A stretch of 64,000 nucleotides of DNA from Ananas comosus (GCF_001540865.1 NC_033635.1:3864231-3928230); one strand, 5' to 3'; shown: positions 23,226-35,971, counted from the first letter of the stretch. Program-made: numbers and translations. Notes: generated from the sequence alone by a model not told the origin.

Positions 23226-23238
23226 CAACCCTTAAGTT

Positions 23239-23406
23239 TTTTTTTCTTTTTTTCTTTTTTTTTTGAGAAAAAGCAGTATGCTACCGCTTCATTCAACTAG
23301 AAAGTAAACTTAGCTACAAGTTGAGATAACCAGAGCCGCCAAGGACGGGAGAAAAGAAAAGAAAAAACATAAAAGAAAGATAAAAGAGAAAAACAAATGA
23401 ACAATG
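23239..23406 (-). mobile_element. tRNA-derived SINE, copy 3 (diverged)
   Basis: Flanked by the exact 13 bp repeat CAACCCTTAAGTT at 23226-23238 and 23407-23419. The T-rich left end is the tail of a minus-strand insertion. The core GAAGCGGTAGCATACTGC and TAGCTAAGTTTACTTTCTAG matches copies 1 and 2, while the head (GTCCTTGGCGGCTCTGG) is diverged and extended by an A/G-rich stretch. Confidence 0.75.
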
Positions 23407-23876
23407 CAACCCTTAAGTTACAAGAAGAAAAGCATCAAGTTATATTTCTACAATAACCAAATGTTTAATTAAATAACACATCAAAACTATTTGTGAGGTA
23501 TGAAATTTGAACTCTTGAATTCAAAACTCTTGGAAAGTTTTCTTCGCCGTCTTCTGAATAGCTTTAGAATATATCAAGTGCAGGTATAAAATTACATCAG
23601 GTAATAAAAGTAATATAAATACGACCAAAATAAATAATCCTATCACAACCTAATCTCTCATAAATCAGATTCCCCATTTCTATACCTCAATTATCATCTG
23701 AAATTATGCCTCCTCTTGTCCCAAGAATATATTTAGTAGATGTATATATCACTTATTCTCTGTACAAAATATGAACCAGCCATAACTTAAACCAATGTGT
23801 TTTTTTAACTCTTATCTTTTGATCTTCGCAAATCACCACGGAGTTATTTGAACAATTTCTTCATTTCTTTCTACGG

Positions 23877-26800
23877 TCACGAGCTATCCTCATCCGAATT
23901 ACTACTATCCCTTCTTTGTCCATACCTATGAAGAACCGGCAAAGACGCGCTCGCGGGGATGCGAAAAGAACTAGCTGAACCTACAAATGTCCTCTCCTGC
24001 ATTCGGCCGACATCCTTGCACACATGATCCAACACCGATAGAAAGTCCCTCACCACCACGAATATCCTCAAAGGGTGCGCCTCCTCCTTTGCGGTGTCTC
24101 CGTGGAAGTACCCCGTCGTCTCTTTGACTACGTTCAACGCCCTCTTCTCCTCTCCTCTCACTCTCACTATCTCCCTCTCCGCATCATTTAGAAAAGCCTT
24201 CATTCTTTCAAAGAATTTCTTCCCTTGCGTGCATGAATTTTCAAGCTGCAATACTGATTTTATTTTCTCGAGCCCGACTTCCAGCTTTGAGACGTAACTG
24301 CTGAGTACGTCGGAGTCCATGGCGGCTGCTTTTTTCACATTGCCTAGTTCGTTGCTTAGTCCAGCTATTACCTTTAAGCCTTGTTTTCTGAACTGCTCTT
24401 CCCTCACGGTGTTGTTTGAAGAGTTTTCGAATGTTTGATCGCAGGATAGGCCCTCTGATCGGATGATTTCTTGGACGACGAAGTGGAGTAGGGTCGTTTT
24501 CCCGTCGGTCCCTTTGACATCCGCAAGCTTCAGGAGAGTGTCGAGCTTGAAGGCCTTCGCCTCACCTCGGTTGGTTCCTACGTTCATCCGGTTTCCAGTC
24601 CTCAGAACTGCTTCTAAGAGCTTTAGGAAGAGTCTACTGCTTCTTAGATCATCACAAGCAGCCTGAATAAACATGTGAGTATTAGCCATTAGTTAACGGA
24701 GAGAGTTTCAGGTTTATATTTCATCTCCTTCTATATTTCTTTGATTTTTTCCTTCCATAATATACAGTTCAATGATTTGCAATGAACTAATATTACCGAT
24801 GAAAATTTTAATGTTTGTAGTATGAAAATGCTCAATAACAACCATAAATAGATCAACAAATCCTGGTGAGGACAGAAAGCCGAAGAATAAGCAATAATTT
24901 TACCTCTAGAGTTTCAAAGGATTTTCTCAGATAATTAACTTCCGTCTCAAAGTTGGCTCTGTATAACATAGCATCAACTCTCTTGAAAGCAAAAGGTATA
25001 TCCAACACAGTTTTCAGAAAGCGCTCTGCAGACCCGAGCTTTGATAAATCACCATTAAAATCTCGAAGTTTTAGTTCTTCCTCTTTTGTGGGAGCCATCT
25101 TGACTAAAGTTTCCAGAAGGTCGGTCCCTAGATATTCAGGATTGCCTGTCATGAAAGATTTTTAGATCAGAATTAATCCAACACAAACTCATATCAGTGT
25201 AAAAAGTAGATCGAAATGGCTCTCATTTACACATTCCAAAAAGCATAGAATGCAAAAATGATCATATAACAATACCAAATTAGTCATAACAGCTCGTTGT
25301 GACTGATATCACCCAAAACCAAAAAAAAAAAAAAAAAATCAAATTCACAATCTCCTTAGTTAATTTATCTTGTTTGAAAAGAATTTCACTTATCGAAAAT
25401 TCAACTAAACTCTTCTGGTTAAATGCCATTTTGGTTCTAGTTTTATTTCATGCAACAGTAATTTTTCGGTTTTGAAATTCCTTAAATGTTGATCTGCACT
25501 TGGGCTCTTCCAGTCATCTAAACTCACGAGGGAAGTATACCCACCAAAACTCTCTTAAAATCCAGGCAGTTAAGCAAGTCGACTGCCAATATACATAGTC
25601 CAGAATTTGTTTCCATCAAACTTCCCTTTATCATGCCCAAGAGTTAGAACGAGTTCTCGGTACTTGATCATATAAATATGTAGACCTCAAAAAGATAATA
25701 TAACTATCCTTATTTCCTACAGCTTGCCAAAATAAATCAAAGGCAATATGGATGACAACTGAAAAAAAAAAAAAAAGGGCATTTAGGTGGCAACGGCTTA
25801 ATCAGGATGAAGTGCAAATTCAACTTTAATTCAGAGAGGCAACACATTAAATAACAGGTAGCAAAACAGGACATCATCTAAAAATTCACAATCACCTTAG
25901 TTAATTTATCTTGTTTGAAAAGAATTTACTTCTCGAAAATTAAATTCTTATTCGTGACGATAACTGATACTGGCATAACTACTGCTTTTGAACATGGATT
26001 CATATATAGCAACTCTTCATTAATAAAGTTTACAACCACCAAGAATTCGTGTGACGGCAAAAAGTAGTTGTGGTAATTATCGAACAAAAAAGATGCATGA
26101 CCAAGGACATAACTTATTCACTCGACATCAGGAGGCCATAAATCCAAAAAGAAGAAACAGCAAATAATGCTAATTTGGGAACAGCATTAAATGATCACCA
26201 AGCACTGATTAAAGACTGATAGAATCATTATCACAAGAAGACGCATTTCAAGTAAACTTCGATGTGCAGAGCGAAAACAACTTCCTACCAAAATAGTTTG
26301 AATCAAGAAGGCCAAAAAGCATGCTATAAAACAATAACATCAATTCCTACTAGTCGTAAAAATTGAAAAATATAACAGCTGATGCTTGATGATTTGACTG
26401 AAAATGATGTGAATAAAGAATGATTAGGACATAAAAGCAAAATGCTCACCATCTAGAAGTGCTTCAGAAACCTCCTCGCGTGTCACATTCAAAGCTCTCA
26501 ATAGAATCGCTATGTTCTGCGACTTTTTGGGGTCCAGCACTCTGTTCTCCTGCTTGAATGGCGGAAGAACAGTTCTCCTGCTCGCTTCTCTGCCACTAGG
26601 GGCTGCGTTGTTGACAAATAACGTCTCGATCATATCCTCGTTCAACCTGCTCAAAGGGGAGAAACAAAAAAAAAAAAAAAAAAAACCAATGTAACAGGGT
26701 AAATAAAGTATAATGCTACTAAGGTACAAAGATGTAGATCTTATTTGAGCTATGATCGATTTTCATTATAACTGAGTTTCGCTTAGGTGGAGTATGCACC

Positions 26801-28663
26801 GACAAACTATGTGAAAGCTCCATCATAACTATGCATCTCACTTTACTTAGCATGATAATGCAGTTAATTAGATTGTTTAGGCGAACCGAGATGCACAGTC
26901 GGAATAGAGCCTTCACAGCCGAATATATTCAGTTAGTAAGTCCCGATCAAAATATAGCAGTTTTGACCTTTTAGACCAAATATTTTGGAATATAATATTA
27001 GTTAGTTAATGAAAACCATTAAAATTGTAACAGAATTTCCAGTACCTAATTGAAAATGCACTGTAATTCGAATCAAAGAACGAAGAAGAGAAATTTGAAA
27101 TGAAAAAGTTAAAAAAAAAAAAAAGAAAAAAATTAAAGAGAAGTGGTGATCTTACTGGAATGAACTGGATTTCAATTGGTCCCACACCATTGTTCGATCG
27201 GAAGTTGCTCGGACTTTGTCCCAGTGGAGAGGCTTCAGCCTCGGCTTCGATTCACCCTCCAGTGAATTGTCGCCATTTCCGTCGAGCGCGTGCGAAGAAG
27301 AGCCCCCGTTCTCATTGCTAGGGTTAGAGGAGGAAGAAGAAGAGCCCAACGCATTAATCCGAGATACCTCCATCGGAAGCGGCTTCAGCAATCGCCGCCG
27401 CGACGAGGGCGCAACCGGTGATGGCGAATCGGGAGCTTCTAGAGGCCGCGGCTCCTTGCGCGCCACCGCCGCCGCATCCGAAGGCGGCGGCGGCGGCGGC
27501 GGCGGCGGTGGCGTTTTGGCAATGTTGTGCATCCTGGGAGGCGGCGGCGGCGGTGGTGGGGGAGGAGGAGGAGGAGGAGGAGGAGGAGGAGGTCGAGGAT
27601 GCGAGTGGTGGGGGATGAGACCTTTGACGACGCTGAGTGCGATACCGGAGAAGACGAAGAAGCCCACCGCCTTCGCCACGGCGGCTTCTTTTGATCGGCC
27701 CTTCCGGCCATCTTCTCCGGCGGCGGCGGCGGCGGCGTCGGAGGAGGAGGGCATCGTTGCGANGAGCGGCCGCAGATCCGGGCTCGGGTGGTGCACCTCG
27801 AGGACCCGCTCCGTCCCGAGCTTCCGATACGGCGAATCGATCGACTCGGCGCTCTCCGACCTCCTCCCGCCGGGGGACTCCACCGTCCCGAGGTAGAGCA
27901 TCTCGGCGCCGCCGCCGCCGCGGGCGGTCCGACGCGCCCCGCCGTCGCCGACGCCGCCGATGAGCTTCGCGGCGTCCGGGGGTCTCCGGCTCCTCCGGCG
28001 ACGGTAGAGCACGAAGCAGGAGACGGCGAGCAGCGCCGCCGCGGCGACCGCGGCGGAGGAGGCGACGGCCGCGGCGACGGCAACGGCGCGGTGGCGGCGG
28101 CGCTCCGAGGCGGCGCGGGGGACATCGGCGGTGGACGAGTCGGCGGCAGCTGTGGTGGTGGACGGCGGCGGCGGGGGCGGCGACTGCGCGGCCCATGCCC
28201 TCCATCTCGGCAGCGAGGAGGCGGCGCCCGTGCGCCCCTCGAAGCAGTCCTACCGGATCCTCANGAAGCAGGAGACGGCGAGCAGCGCCGCCGCGGCGAC
28301 CGCGGCGGAGGAGGCGACGGCCGCGGCGACGGCAACGGCGCGGTGGCGGCGGCGCTCCGAGGCGGCGCGGGGGACATCGGCGGTGGACGAGTCGGCGGCA
28401 GCTGTGGTGGTGGACGGCGGCGGCGGGGGCGGCGACTGGGGAAAGAAGTCGCCGTCGGGGGGGGCGGCGGCGGCGGTGAAGTCCGGCGGAGGCGGCGGGG
28501 TCCACTGGATGGGGAACAGGGGCTCGTGCAGGACCCTGCGGCCTCCTCCGCCGTCCGATGTCGCAGCGACGGTGGACGATGGCGATGAGCGGAGCACGAC
28601 AGCGGAGTGGAGAAGGATCAGCGCCAATAAGAGGATTGGGGGATTTGTAGGGTTCGCATTCAT
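23877..28663 (-). CDS. Class I formin (FH1-FH2 protein), first exon disrupted in assembly
   Basis: Exons: 28663-27156, 26646-26450, 25145-24904 and 24662-23877, all with GT/AG junctions. Formins nucleate and elongate actin at the plasma membrane. An N-terminal signal peptide ([17 protein letters not shown]), a Pro-rich extracellular stretch, a membrane span at ~108-136 followed by YRRRRSRR, a poly-Pro FH1 region, and an FH2 domain from LKPLHWDKV (~390) through [19 protein letters not shown] define class I. As written, exon 1 contains a 174 bp exact duplication plus 78 bp of foreign sequence with an N (see 28013-28438), which introduces stops. Collapsing those 252 bp leaves an open 826 aa frame, normal for the class. 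A second N at 27763 precedes an atypical segment ([17 protein letters not shown]) that may also be an assembly join. FH2 exons are clean. Confidence 0.85.
27484..27592. repeat. Proline-codon repeats of the formin FH1 region
   Basis: GGC and GGA triplet runs on the plus strand encode two poly-Pro blocks (minus strand) split by [10 protein letters not shown]1 poly-Pro binds profilin-actin. Such runs vary in length and are prone to assembly error. Confidence 0.85.
28013..28438. repeat. 174 bp exact direct repeat in formin exon 1, probable assembly artefact
   Basis: 28013-28186 and 28265-28438 are identical over 174 bp. They are separated by 77 bp unrelated to the formin frame and a single N at 28264. 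The offset, 252 bp, is a multiple of three, so removing one copy and the spacer restores a continuous formin reading frame through the transmembrane segment. Confidence 0.85.
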
Positions 28664-30108
28664 GGTGGGAGAATTTGGTGGCGCATGCACATATTTCGTT
28701 TCGTCGGAAGCGAGAGACTCATCAGTGTTTGTTAGCAAAAGGCTAAAGAGGTCGGGGAGGCGTGCGGGGGAAGTTATTGGTGAGCAACGCAAGAGATCTC
28801 CGAGAGCTCTCACCGCGTGCAATTTTAACGCCACGAGAACTACGAAGACCGCTGCAAAGACTCTTCTCCTATTGGCTTAACTGCCACGTCAGCTGCCTCT
28901 CCACCAATGGTAACCGAGTTGAGTCTTGTTCTTTTCTCGGCGTACTAAATTTCCATCCTCTACAAACTTCTCTATGGACCATGTTCACCACGCCGTCGTG
29001 GACCGACCAATCCATTCCCAGTCCATTAGATTTTAAATTTTCAAAAAAAAACACTCCAAAGTTTTGAATTTTTATTTAAAATCAATATTTTTCTTCAATC
29101 TGGCTGGAAATTGGGAAGAAATTTCTTGAGGTCCACGATGACGTGGTGAACCAGGTTCATAAAAGAGCTCCAAATTCTTTACTGGGATAGTGACGTCAGA
29201 GACTTGTGGGAGCGATGCCCCGCATTTCGGCTCCGTAAATTCGCTCTCCGGGGCTCTGTCGAGCCGAATGCCACGTGGCAGAAGAAGAATCTGCTTTTAC
29301 AGAAATTATTGCCTGCAACCGGTGTACACATTCCCGCCACCGTACACCGTTACACCGCATGCAATATACTAATTTTTTTTAATCTAATAATAACGATCGA
29401 GAGTTTACATGTGTGGTGTACAAATAATTCCTATACACCCGGTGCGAACAACAGTTTCTCCTCCACTTTGTTATCATTCCCTTCTATCCGACCTTAAATT
29501 ACTGTATTAACCCCACCCCACATCAAACAGTTTAATTAATCGTACTTATGCGGTGGATCAGATACGCAACCCCGAACACCGAACACCTCAACGTTGTAAC
29601 AGTGCGACGTGGCCCCTCGCAGATGCCTCTATCACGGATTGAACGGCGGAGATTGGTGTCCCGCATAGGTACGGCCGGTGCGGACGCCCGCAGCGAGGTA
29701 CGCTCCCGATTTTTCCGCTTTCCGAGCCTTCTCTTTTGGCTCTTCTTTCCCGATTTTTCTAATTCGCACGTCAAGCATCACCCTTTTGGCTCCCCTGTCA
29801 CGTGCGTAAAGAGGAAAATTTTGGGGAACGTCCTCGGTGTAGCGGTTATATGTCACGCCCTTTTTGGGTAAAGTGAGATTACGGTTTTGCCCTCGGGGTG
29901 GGGGAACTGGACAAAGAGTGGGGGTCTGGGTTATGCGGGGCCATTTATGGGGAAAGGATCGGTCGAATTCGATCAGGGGAAGTACGTTAATTGGACGGCC
30001 CAGATGGGAGGACTACTATTAGTGAAAAAATGCGTGTGGAAACTGCAAAGGGAGCGTGCGTGCATGATATAAGAAAAGGAAAAGGTGAAAAATTAGAAAA
30101 AAAAATGC
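28664..30108. other. Formin upstream region
   Basis: Holds the 5' leader and promoter of the minus-strand formin gene in its first few hundred bases. Short overlapping ORFs at 29190-29870 share no known domain. No promoter element can be assigned with confidence. Confidence 0.4.
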
Positions 30109-30116
30109 ATGGAGAC

Positions 30117-31297
30117 TAGGGGCGGAAACGAGCCGAGCTCGAGCGAGCTTATGTCAGCTCAAATTCGGCTTGAAATTAATTTCGAGCCTAAATCTAGGCT
30201 CAAGCTCGGCTTGAAATTAATTCGAGCCGAGCTCGAGCGAGCCTAATTTCGAGTCGAGCCGAGCTCGAGCTCTAACGAGCCGATTGAATTTCCCGACATT
30301 ATAATAATCAATAGTTTAATTTTTATAACATTACCTACAATTTGATGCAACATGTCCAATAGTTTAAAATACAAAATAATTATAAGAAATGTGAGCTAGG
30401 GTGACTTCCTGACTAGATGAGGGTCAGAGAGAGAGAGAGAGAGGAAAAAAAAAGGATTTGAAAATTTGAATGTTATCATATTTTAGGGTTATGTGCAACA
30501 GTGAAAGTCTGAAAGAGAGAGTGTGTTATGTAAATTTAGAGTTGGACTCAATTTGACGATTTGTTACTTGTTGGTTTATTTTATGACAATAATAATGGCC
30601 CAATTAATTAAAGCTAATAATACTAATCAACACACTATATAATCTTCACTACATCATATCTATAACATATTATATTAATGAAGTCCGGTGCTAATCTTTT
30701 ATGAGTATTGCGTCCTCTTAACTCATAAGTTTTCGACCCTTGATTTTATTTCAATTAATCATTTCATCGCCAGTATATATATACTATAATATATATATTA
30801 TATGAAGTCGGCTGTATCTTTATGAGTATTGGCTCCTTTATACTCATAAGTTTTCGACCCTTAGATTTATTTCATTAATCATTTCCATCCGTTAGATCAT
30901 ACTATTTAACCAACTACCCAGTCAACCTTAGGGGACCACTATCATTTTAAGTGGGGACCACCATCATCCTAACCACACATCCCATCAATCAACGGTTAAA
31001 AATTTATGAGTACAAGGGGGTCTATACTCATAAGAGTCATAGTATCGCCAGCACTATATCTCTATACTTTCTATATATCATAGTATCTCTACTATATATA
31101 TATATATTTGATCTTTTCGAGCTTTTCGAGCCTAATTCGAACGAGCCGAGTAATACTCAAGCTCGGCTTGAAATGAATTTTGAGCCTTTTATTTTGTTCA
31201 AGCTCGGCTCATTTAATTTCGAGTCGAGCTCGAGCGAGCCGAATATCGAGCCGAACATGAGTCGAACGCGAGCCGGCTCGCTCGTTTGCCAGCCCTA
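30117..31297. mobile_element. hAT-type non-autonomous element with nested repeats
   Basis: Flanked by the exact 8 bp repeat ATGGAGAC (30109-30116 and 31298-31305), the hAT target-site length. The ends are TAGGGGCGGAAACGAGCC and, reverse complemented, TAGGGCTGGCAAACGAGC. Both subterminal regions are full of GAGCTCGAGCGAGCC-type motifs. No transposase. Its middle (about 30660-31065) contains two partial copies of the ACTCATAAGTTTTCGACCCT family also found at 41594, 63536 and 63811. Confidence 0.82.
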
Positions 31298-31305
31298 ATG
31301 GAGAC

Positions 31306-33245
31306 CCCTCAACGATAGGGAATTTGAAATTAGACCGTTAACTTTATTTTTATTTTAGAGACAATTGTATACCGCTATGTATAAAATAATAAATAAATTT
31401 CTACAAAACTTAATTAACTAGATTTATCACTTTAATAATTTTTCTGCCTGTGACTATATATACCTTCTGTTACAAATATATAGATAACTATGAGCTAGCT
31501 ATAGTTTGGCAACATTGAAGGCAAGGCCTTTTGTCGCAACGTAGACGAGATACGCTGCAGAGTAGGGACAAATTTGTAAGATAAAATAATCATTTCATGT
31601 ACTCACCTTTAAAAAAAATTAACGAATAATCAAACAGCAATGATTAATATGAATATAACAGAACTTTTGGAGAGTTATATTTGCAAACTACAAAATTTTT
31701 GGGCGTATAAATTTAATCACTTAAACTTTATAGAAATTTTTCTGTTATTCGATATCTTTGTAATGAGCCGAATGACATTAACCCTTTATTTTATTAGTTC
31801 ATTATTGGTATTTGTTAGACTTTTATTTTGTTATTTGAATTATTTTAGTCAATTAAAATATTAATTAGTGAAGTTTAAAACTTTATTAGTTTAAATTTTA
31901 GTAAAATTTATTTGATAGTTTTAAGCAAATTTTTTTTTAATTTGATTGACTAAAATTACCTAAATTAAAATAAAAAAGTTAATAAATTTTCAATAGAAAG
32001 AAATTAAGTTTACTAAATTAAAATAAAAAGTAATAAATTTTCATTAGAAAGAAATTAAGTTTAGCGACTTCATTTCAAAAGGAAGTGCACCTCTGAGACG
32101 AGTTCACTGTCAATTCACTACTGAATCAGATAGTTCAGATAAATCCCAAAAGGGAATAAGCAGCAAGATTGTCTTCGCAAGTGAATATAAATAGGCTAAT
32201 TTATAGAAAATCTCTCTGTCAAAACTCAATTTTTCACTTTCCCCTCTTATCATTTAAAAACCTATACTTTGCCTCCTTATCAAATGAAAAATGTTCACAG
32301 GAGGATACAGTGTGAACTGTGATAATAAAATAACCATCTTGCCCCTTACTATTTTGCCCCTCATTATATTCATAGGAGAGAAGACTGAGGATATTTTTGG
32401 CATAAAAAAATATATAATACTATTTTATAAACGAAACCCTAACGGATTACTAACGGCAGGAGGTGAAGTCAATATTTTTTATTTTATAAAGGGCCAAAGT
32501 GTAGGTATTTAATAACAGGAAAAAAAAGTGAAAAATCAGATTTTAACGGAAAAGTTTTATTTATTTTAGCCATATAAATATTAAAAATATAATTTTTCGA
32601 TAGCTTAAGAGCATGCTTATTTTTGTCGATTTTAGAGATTTAACTCACAACTTTGAGAAATCTTTACGCTAGACTTTTGTTTTGACATCGAAGTTATGAG
32701 ACCGTTCGAATTCCCAGCCACAACTGTATGGAGGGTTGCTTTTCAACTTCCATTGTTGGGGGTTTGGAAAACTCATAAGATTTTCGCCCTACTTTCCGCT
32801 TTTGTAGATAAGCAGTTATTTTATATTACTTAACATAATATTAAAGCAGGAGTTTAAGACATATATTTTTATCTAATCAAAAAATATCGAACCCAAATAT
32901 AAAAAAATATATTAAATAAAAATACTGTACATAAGGCTACAGTAATTGTGCCTGGATCTATCTTAAAATAGCACACACATGGAAAAAGACTAAATTGTCA
33001 TAGTTGCACCATGCTATTTATATTTCCAACAAATCAAATTGCACTCCTAGAGTTCATTCATCCAATCATCATTCTTTAGATTATTTTTTTATTACTTTTA
33101 TCTCAAGAGAAGAGATTTGATCAATTGAGATATAAATGATATGGTATAAGTGTGACGTAGCGGGACTTTTTCATACAAATGAGAGTTGAAAAAGTCACGT
33201 ACATTCTTTTCCTTATCCAATATATAAAAAAAATAAAAACACACA
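31306..33245. other. AT-rich spacer with a probable MITE at ~32205-32585
   Basis: Inverted ends are visible: TTTTTCACTTTCCCCTCTTA on the left and, reverse complemented, GATTTTTCACTTTTTTTTCC on the right. The ORF inside has no family features. Nothing else supportable. Confidence 0.4.
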
Positions 33246-33569
33246 AAAATTACTTGAACTATAAACTATTTTAAGTCTACTATCTAACCTTTCAAAATTT
33301 TAATTTTACTATCTAATTTTTTAATTTATTTGATTTTAGTAAGTTAACGGCACTTTGACTTTTAAATTTAAGCTAATTATTTATTTTAATAAATTTTTAG
33401 TTCCGAGAATTGCATGAAGTATATTAACTAAATCTAAAAAAAATATTCAAAATTTGATGTTACAGTATTGTTGACTAAGTCAAAAGAAATAAGTGAAGAT
33501 GTTAGATAGTAATTTTAAAAGTTGGGCATGAATTCAAAATAATTCATAGTTATGATAAGTTTTATATAT
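33246..33569. mobile_element. Inverted-repeat MITE-like sequence
   Basis: The left arm has TTGAACTATAAACTATTTTA and CTACTATCTAACCTTTCAAA; the right, reverse complemented, has AACTATGAATTATTTTGAAT and TTACTATCTAACATCTTCAC. No coding sequence. Similar left arms occur near 7820 and 62105. Confidence 0.5.
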
Positions 33570-33599
33570 TTTTTTTTTAAAAGAAAAAAAAAAAAGGGC

Positions 33600-33635
<36 letters not shown>

Positions 33636-33970
33636 GAGGTTGCTTAAGAAGTAGGCAATCTCCATTTCTTTTTGCAAACAAATTGGCCTGCATATACATT
33701 AATTTATCCTAAAATAAAAGAGTACAGGGAGGAGGAAGTGTAGAATAACCCAATAGAAGAAGCAAAGGATAGCATATAAAAATAAAAAAATAAAAAATAC
33801 TCCTATAAGTACTCTGGAAGATACCATACAGTACTGTTGATATATCAACATTATTATTATATTCTAAATATTAATTACTAAAATCCAAATATACTCTAAA
33901 TTCTAAATCCTAATTTTTTTTTTTATATATGTTAGCCAACATATCAATAACGTAATTGGATACTCCAAAA

Positions 33971-34483
33971 TAGGGTGTCAATGAGCCGAACACAAGTGAG
34001 CTGGGGCCGACTCGTGCTTAACTCGTTCCGTAAATGGCCGAACACGAGCTGACTCATGAACAACAAGTTAAAAGGATTAAAAATAATATATATAGAAAAT
34101 AAATTTATGAGATCTTTCATATTAGACTTTGATCTAATACTTAAAGCTTTACATATAAATGGATATTTTTAAATTGAGTTGGACTTTATATTTAGATTGA
34201 GCTAAAAATAAAATAATAAAAATCTACATTATATTATATATAATTATTTATTATATATATAAATATTAAGTATATAAATTATATAAATATAAAATATATG
34301 TATCCGAGCCGTTATCAAGCCGAATACGAACAAACTAATCCAAGCTTGTGTTCAACTCGTTTATTAAACGAGCTGAAAAATTTAGCTCATATTTGACTCG
34401 TTTATTAAACGAGTAATTTGATATCGAGCTTATTTTGAACTGAATATGAGTCGGTTCGCGAATAGCTAGCTAGATTGCGGCCC
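33971..34483. mobile_element. hAT-like element with GAGCCGAACACGAG-type ends
   Basis: Starts TAGGGTGTCAATGAGCCGAA and shares its body and ends with the better-preserved element at 55557-56146. The right end is degenerate and I could not match a target duplication. Confidence 0.55.
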
Positions 34484-34640
34484 GTGCACCAAAGCAAGGA
34501 CCCAAAACATTTCTTAAAAATGAATTGTTAGTGAATATTGACATATTTAGCAGTATGATGAGAACTAGCGCCAAGCCTAGCCCTAAACGGTGACTTAATA
34601 TCATTTATATGTTAATTAGAAGATGGGAATTTTTTTTCTC

Positions 34641-34910
34641 TATATCCTCCCAACCTACTAATATTTAAAAATATTCAATTATTATTATTAATATTAATAT
34701 TATTTCTGAATTATAATAATAATAATAATTATTATTATTATTATAATTACTAGTATTTACTTTGACTTATTTAGTCAAAGTAAATACTTGTAATAGTAGT
34801 AATAGTAATAACAATAATAAAATAAATTATCATTATGTAATAAGAATATTTATTATTACTATTATTAAAAAATTAATTATTTTTAAATATTAATAGGTTT
34901 GGAGGATATA
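34641..34910. mobile_element. Fold-back MITE, near-complete palindrome
   Basis: 270 bp that reads almost the same on both strands. The outer arms are TATATCCTCCCAACCTACTA and, reverse complemented, TATATCCTCCAAACCTATTA. The centre is AGTATTTACTTTGACT-TATTT-AGTCAAAGTAAATACT, a perfect 16 bp stem (34752-34788). AAT/ATT triplet runs fill the arms. Confidence 0.7.
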
Positions 34911-35470
34911 TATATATATACTATTAAGTCTTATTTTATTTTCTAATTTCAGAAAGAGAGGTCAAATTAAAATTTGTCTTGAAAAGGGCATTAGATTGAA
35001 AATAAATATATATTTTTTTTATGAGGGCATTAGCTCCTATGATGATGTTGACGATGATGCGTGTGTGTGGGGAAGGGTGTGGGGACTGTCGGTGCCATGA
35101 GTGTGTGTGTGGAAGCTGCTGCTGCTGCTGCTTTGTCTGTCCTCCTTTCCTGCTTTTCTTTTCCTTCTTTCTTTCTTTCTGCGCGCGGCGGAGGAAAAAA
35201 AAACATAAAAATCGTACGATCTGATCTGGCGCGGCCCGCGCCGTGATTGCGACGTTTATTCTGCAGCAGCAGCAGCAGCGCATTTTCTTGTTCTTGGGCA
35301 TTTGGAATGAGCTGTGAATGTGCGCGTCGGCATCATAACTCCCATAAATCGTACTGGGTTTACCATTAGAAAATGGTAAAAGAAACTTTACCCGTCAATG
35401 CTCCCTCAACTATACGTTAAAAAAAAATTTAAATGCACCAGATATATTACTGATGCGGTATTTTTATATA

Positions 35471-35971
35471 GGGGCAATTACTTATATACTTTTAAAAAGT
35501 TCTCGACTTTCCGATTTACTCCTCTTAGAAGGCTAATATTGAAAATATCCTTTCTACGTTCCAATCTATTTCTAATATTTATATTCCTAGAGTTAAAATT
35601 AAGTCTGTTATTTCTGTAAAATTATTATTTTGCTCTTTTAAATATGCCCTTCTACAATCACTGGCTTTCTTATTTGCCCTTAAAGTCAGGGACACAAAAA
35701 GTATTTTGACTTTTGATCTTTTCCAATTTACCCCTATTCCATCACCAATATTTCTTATTTGCCCTTAAGTTAACGGCAAAAATGGCATTTTAATTTTTTT
35801 TTAACTGTCGTAGATATTTAACTTACGTTTAACTCAAGTTAACTTAACAAGAGATAACTGCAGGGATATTTTACAATACGGTAGAACATATGAGTGGTAT
35901 TTTTGAAAGAAAAAAAGTAAGGATAAATCAGATATTTTCCAACGTATGAGAAGTATATAAGCAATTATCCC
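35471..35971. mobile_element. Mutator-type MITE, family 1
   Basis: 501 bp flanked by the exact 9 bp repeat TTTTATATA (35462-35470 and 35972-35980). The ends are GGGGCAATTACTTATATACT and, reverse complemented, GGGATAATTGCTTATATACT. A sister copy lies at 49970-50462. No coding sequence. Confidence 0.82.

Noticed and set aside
27216..28880. Several long plus- and minus-strand ORFs overlapping the formin first exon
   Set aside because: They are alternative frames of GC- and triplet-rich formin coding DNA (Gly-, Ala- or Arg-only runs) and cross the duplicated block.
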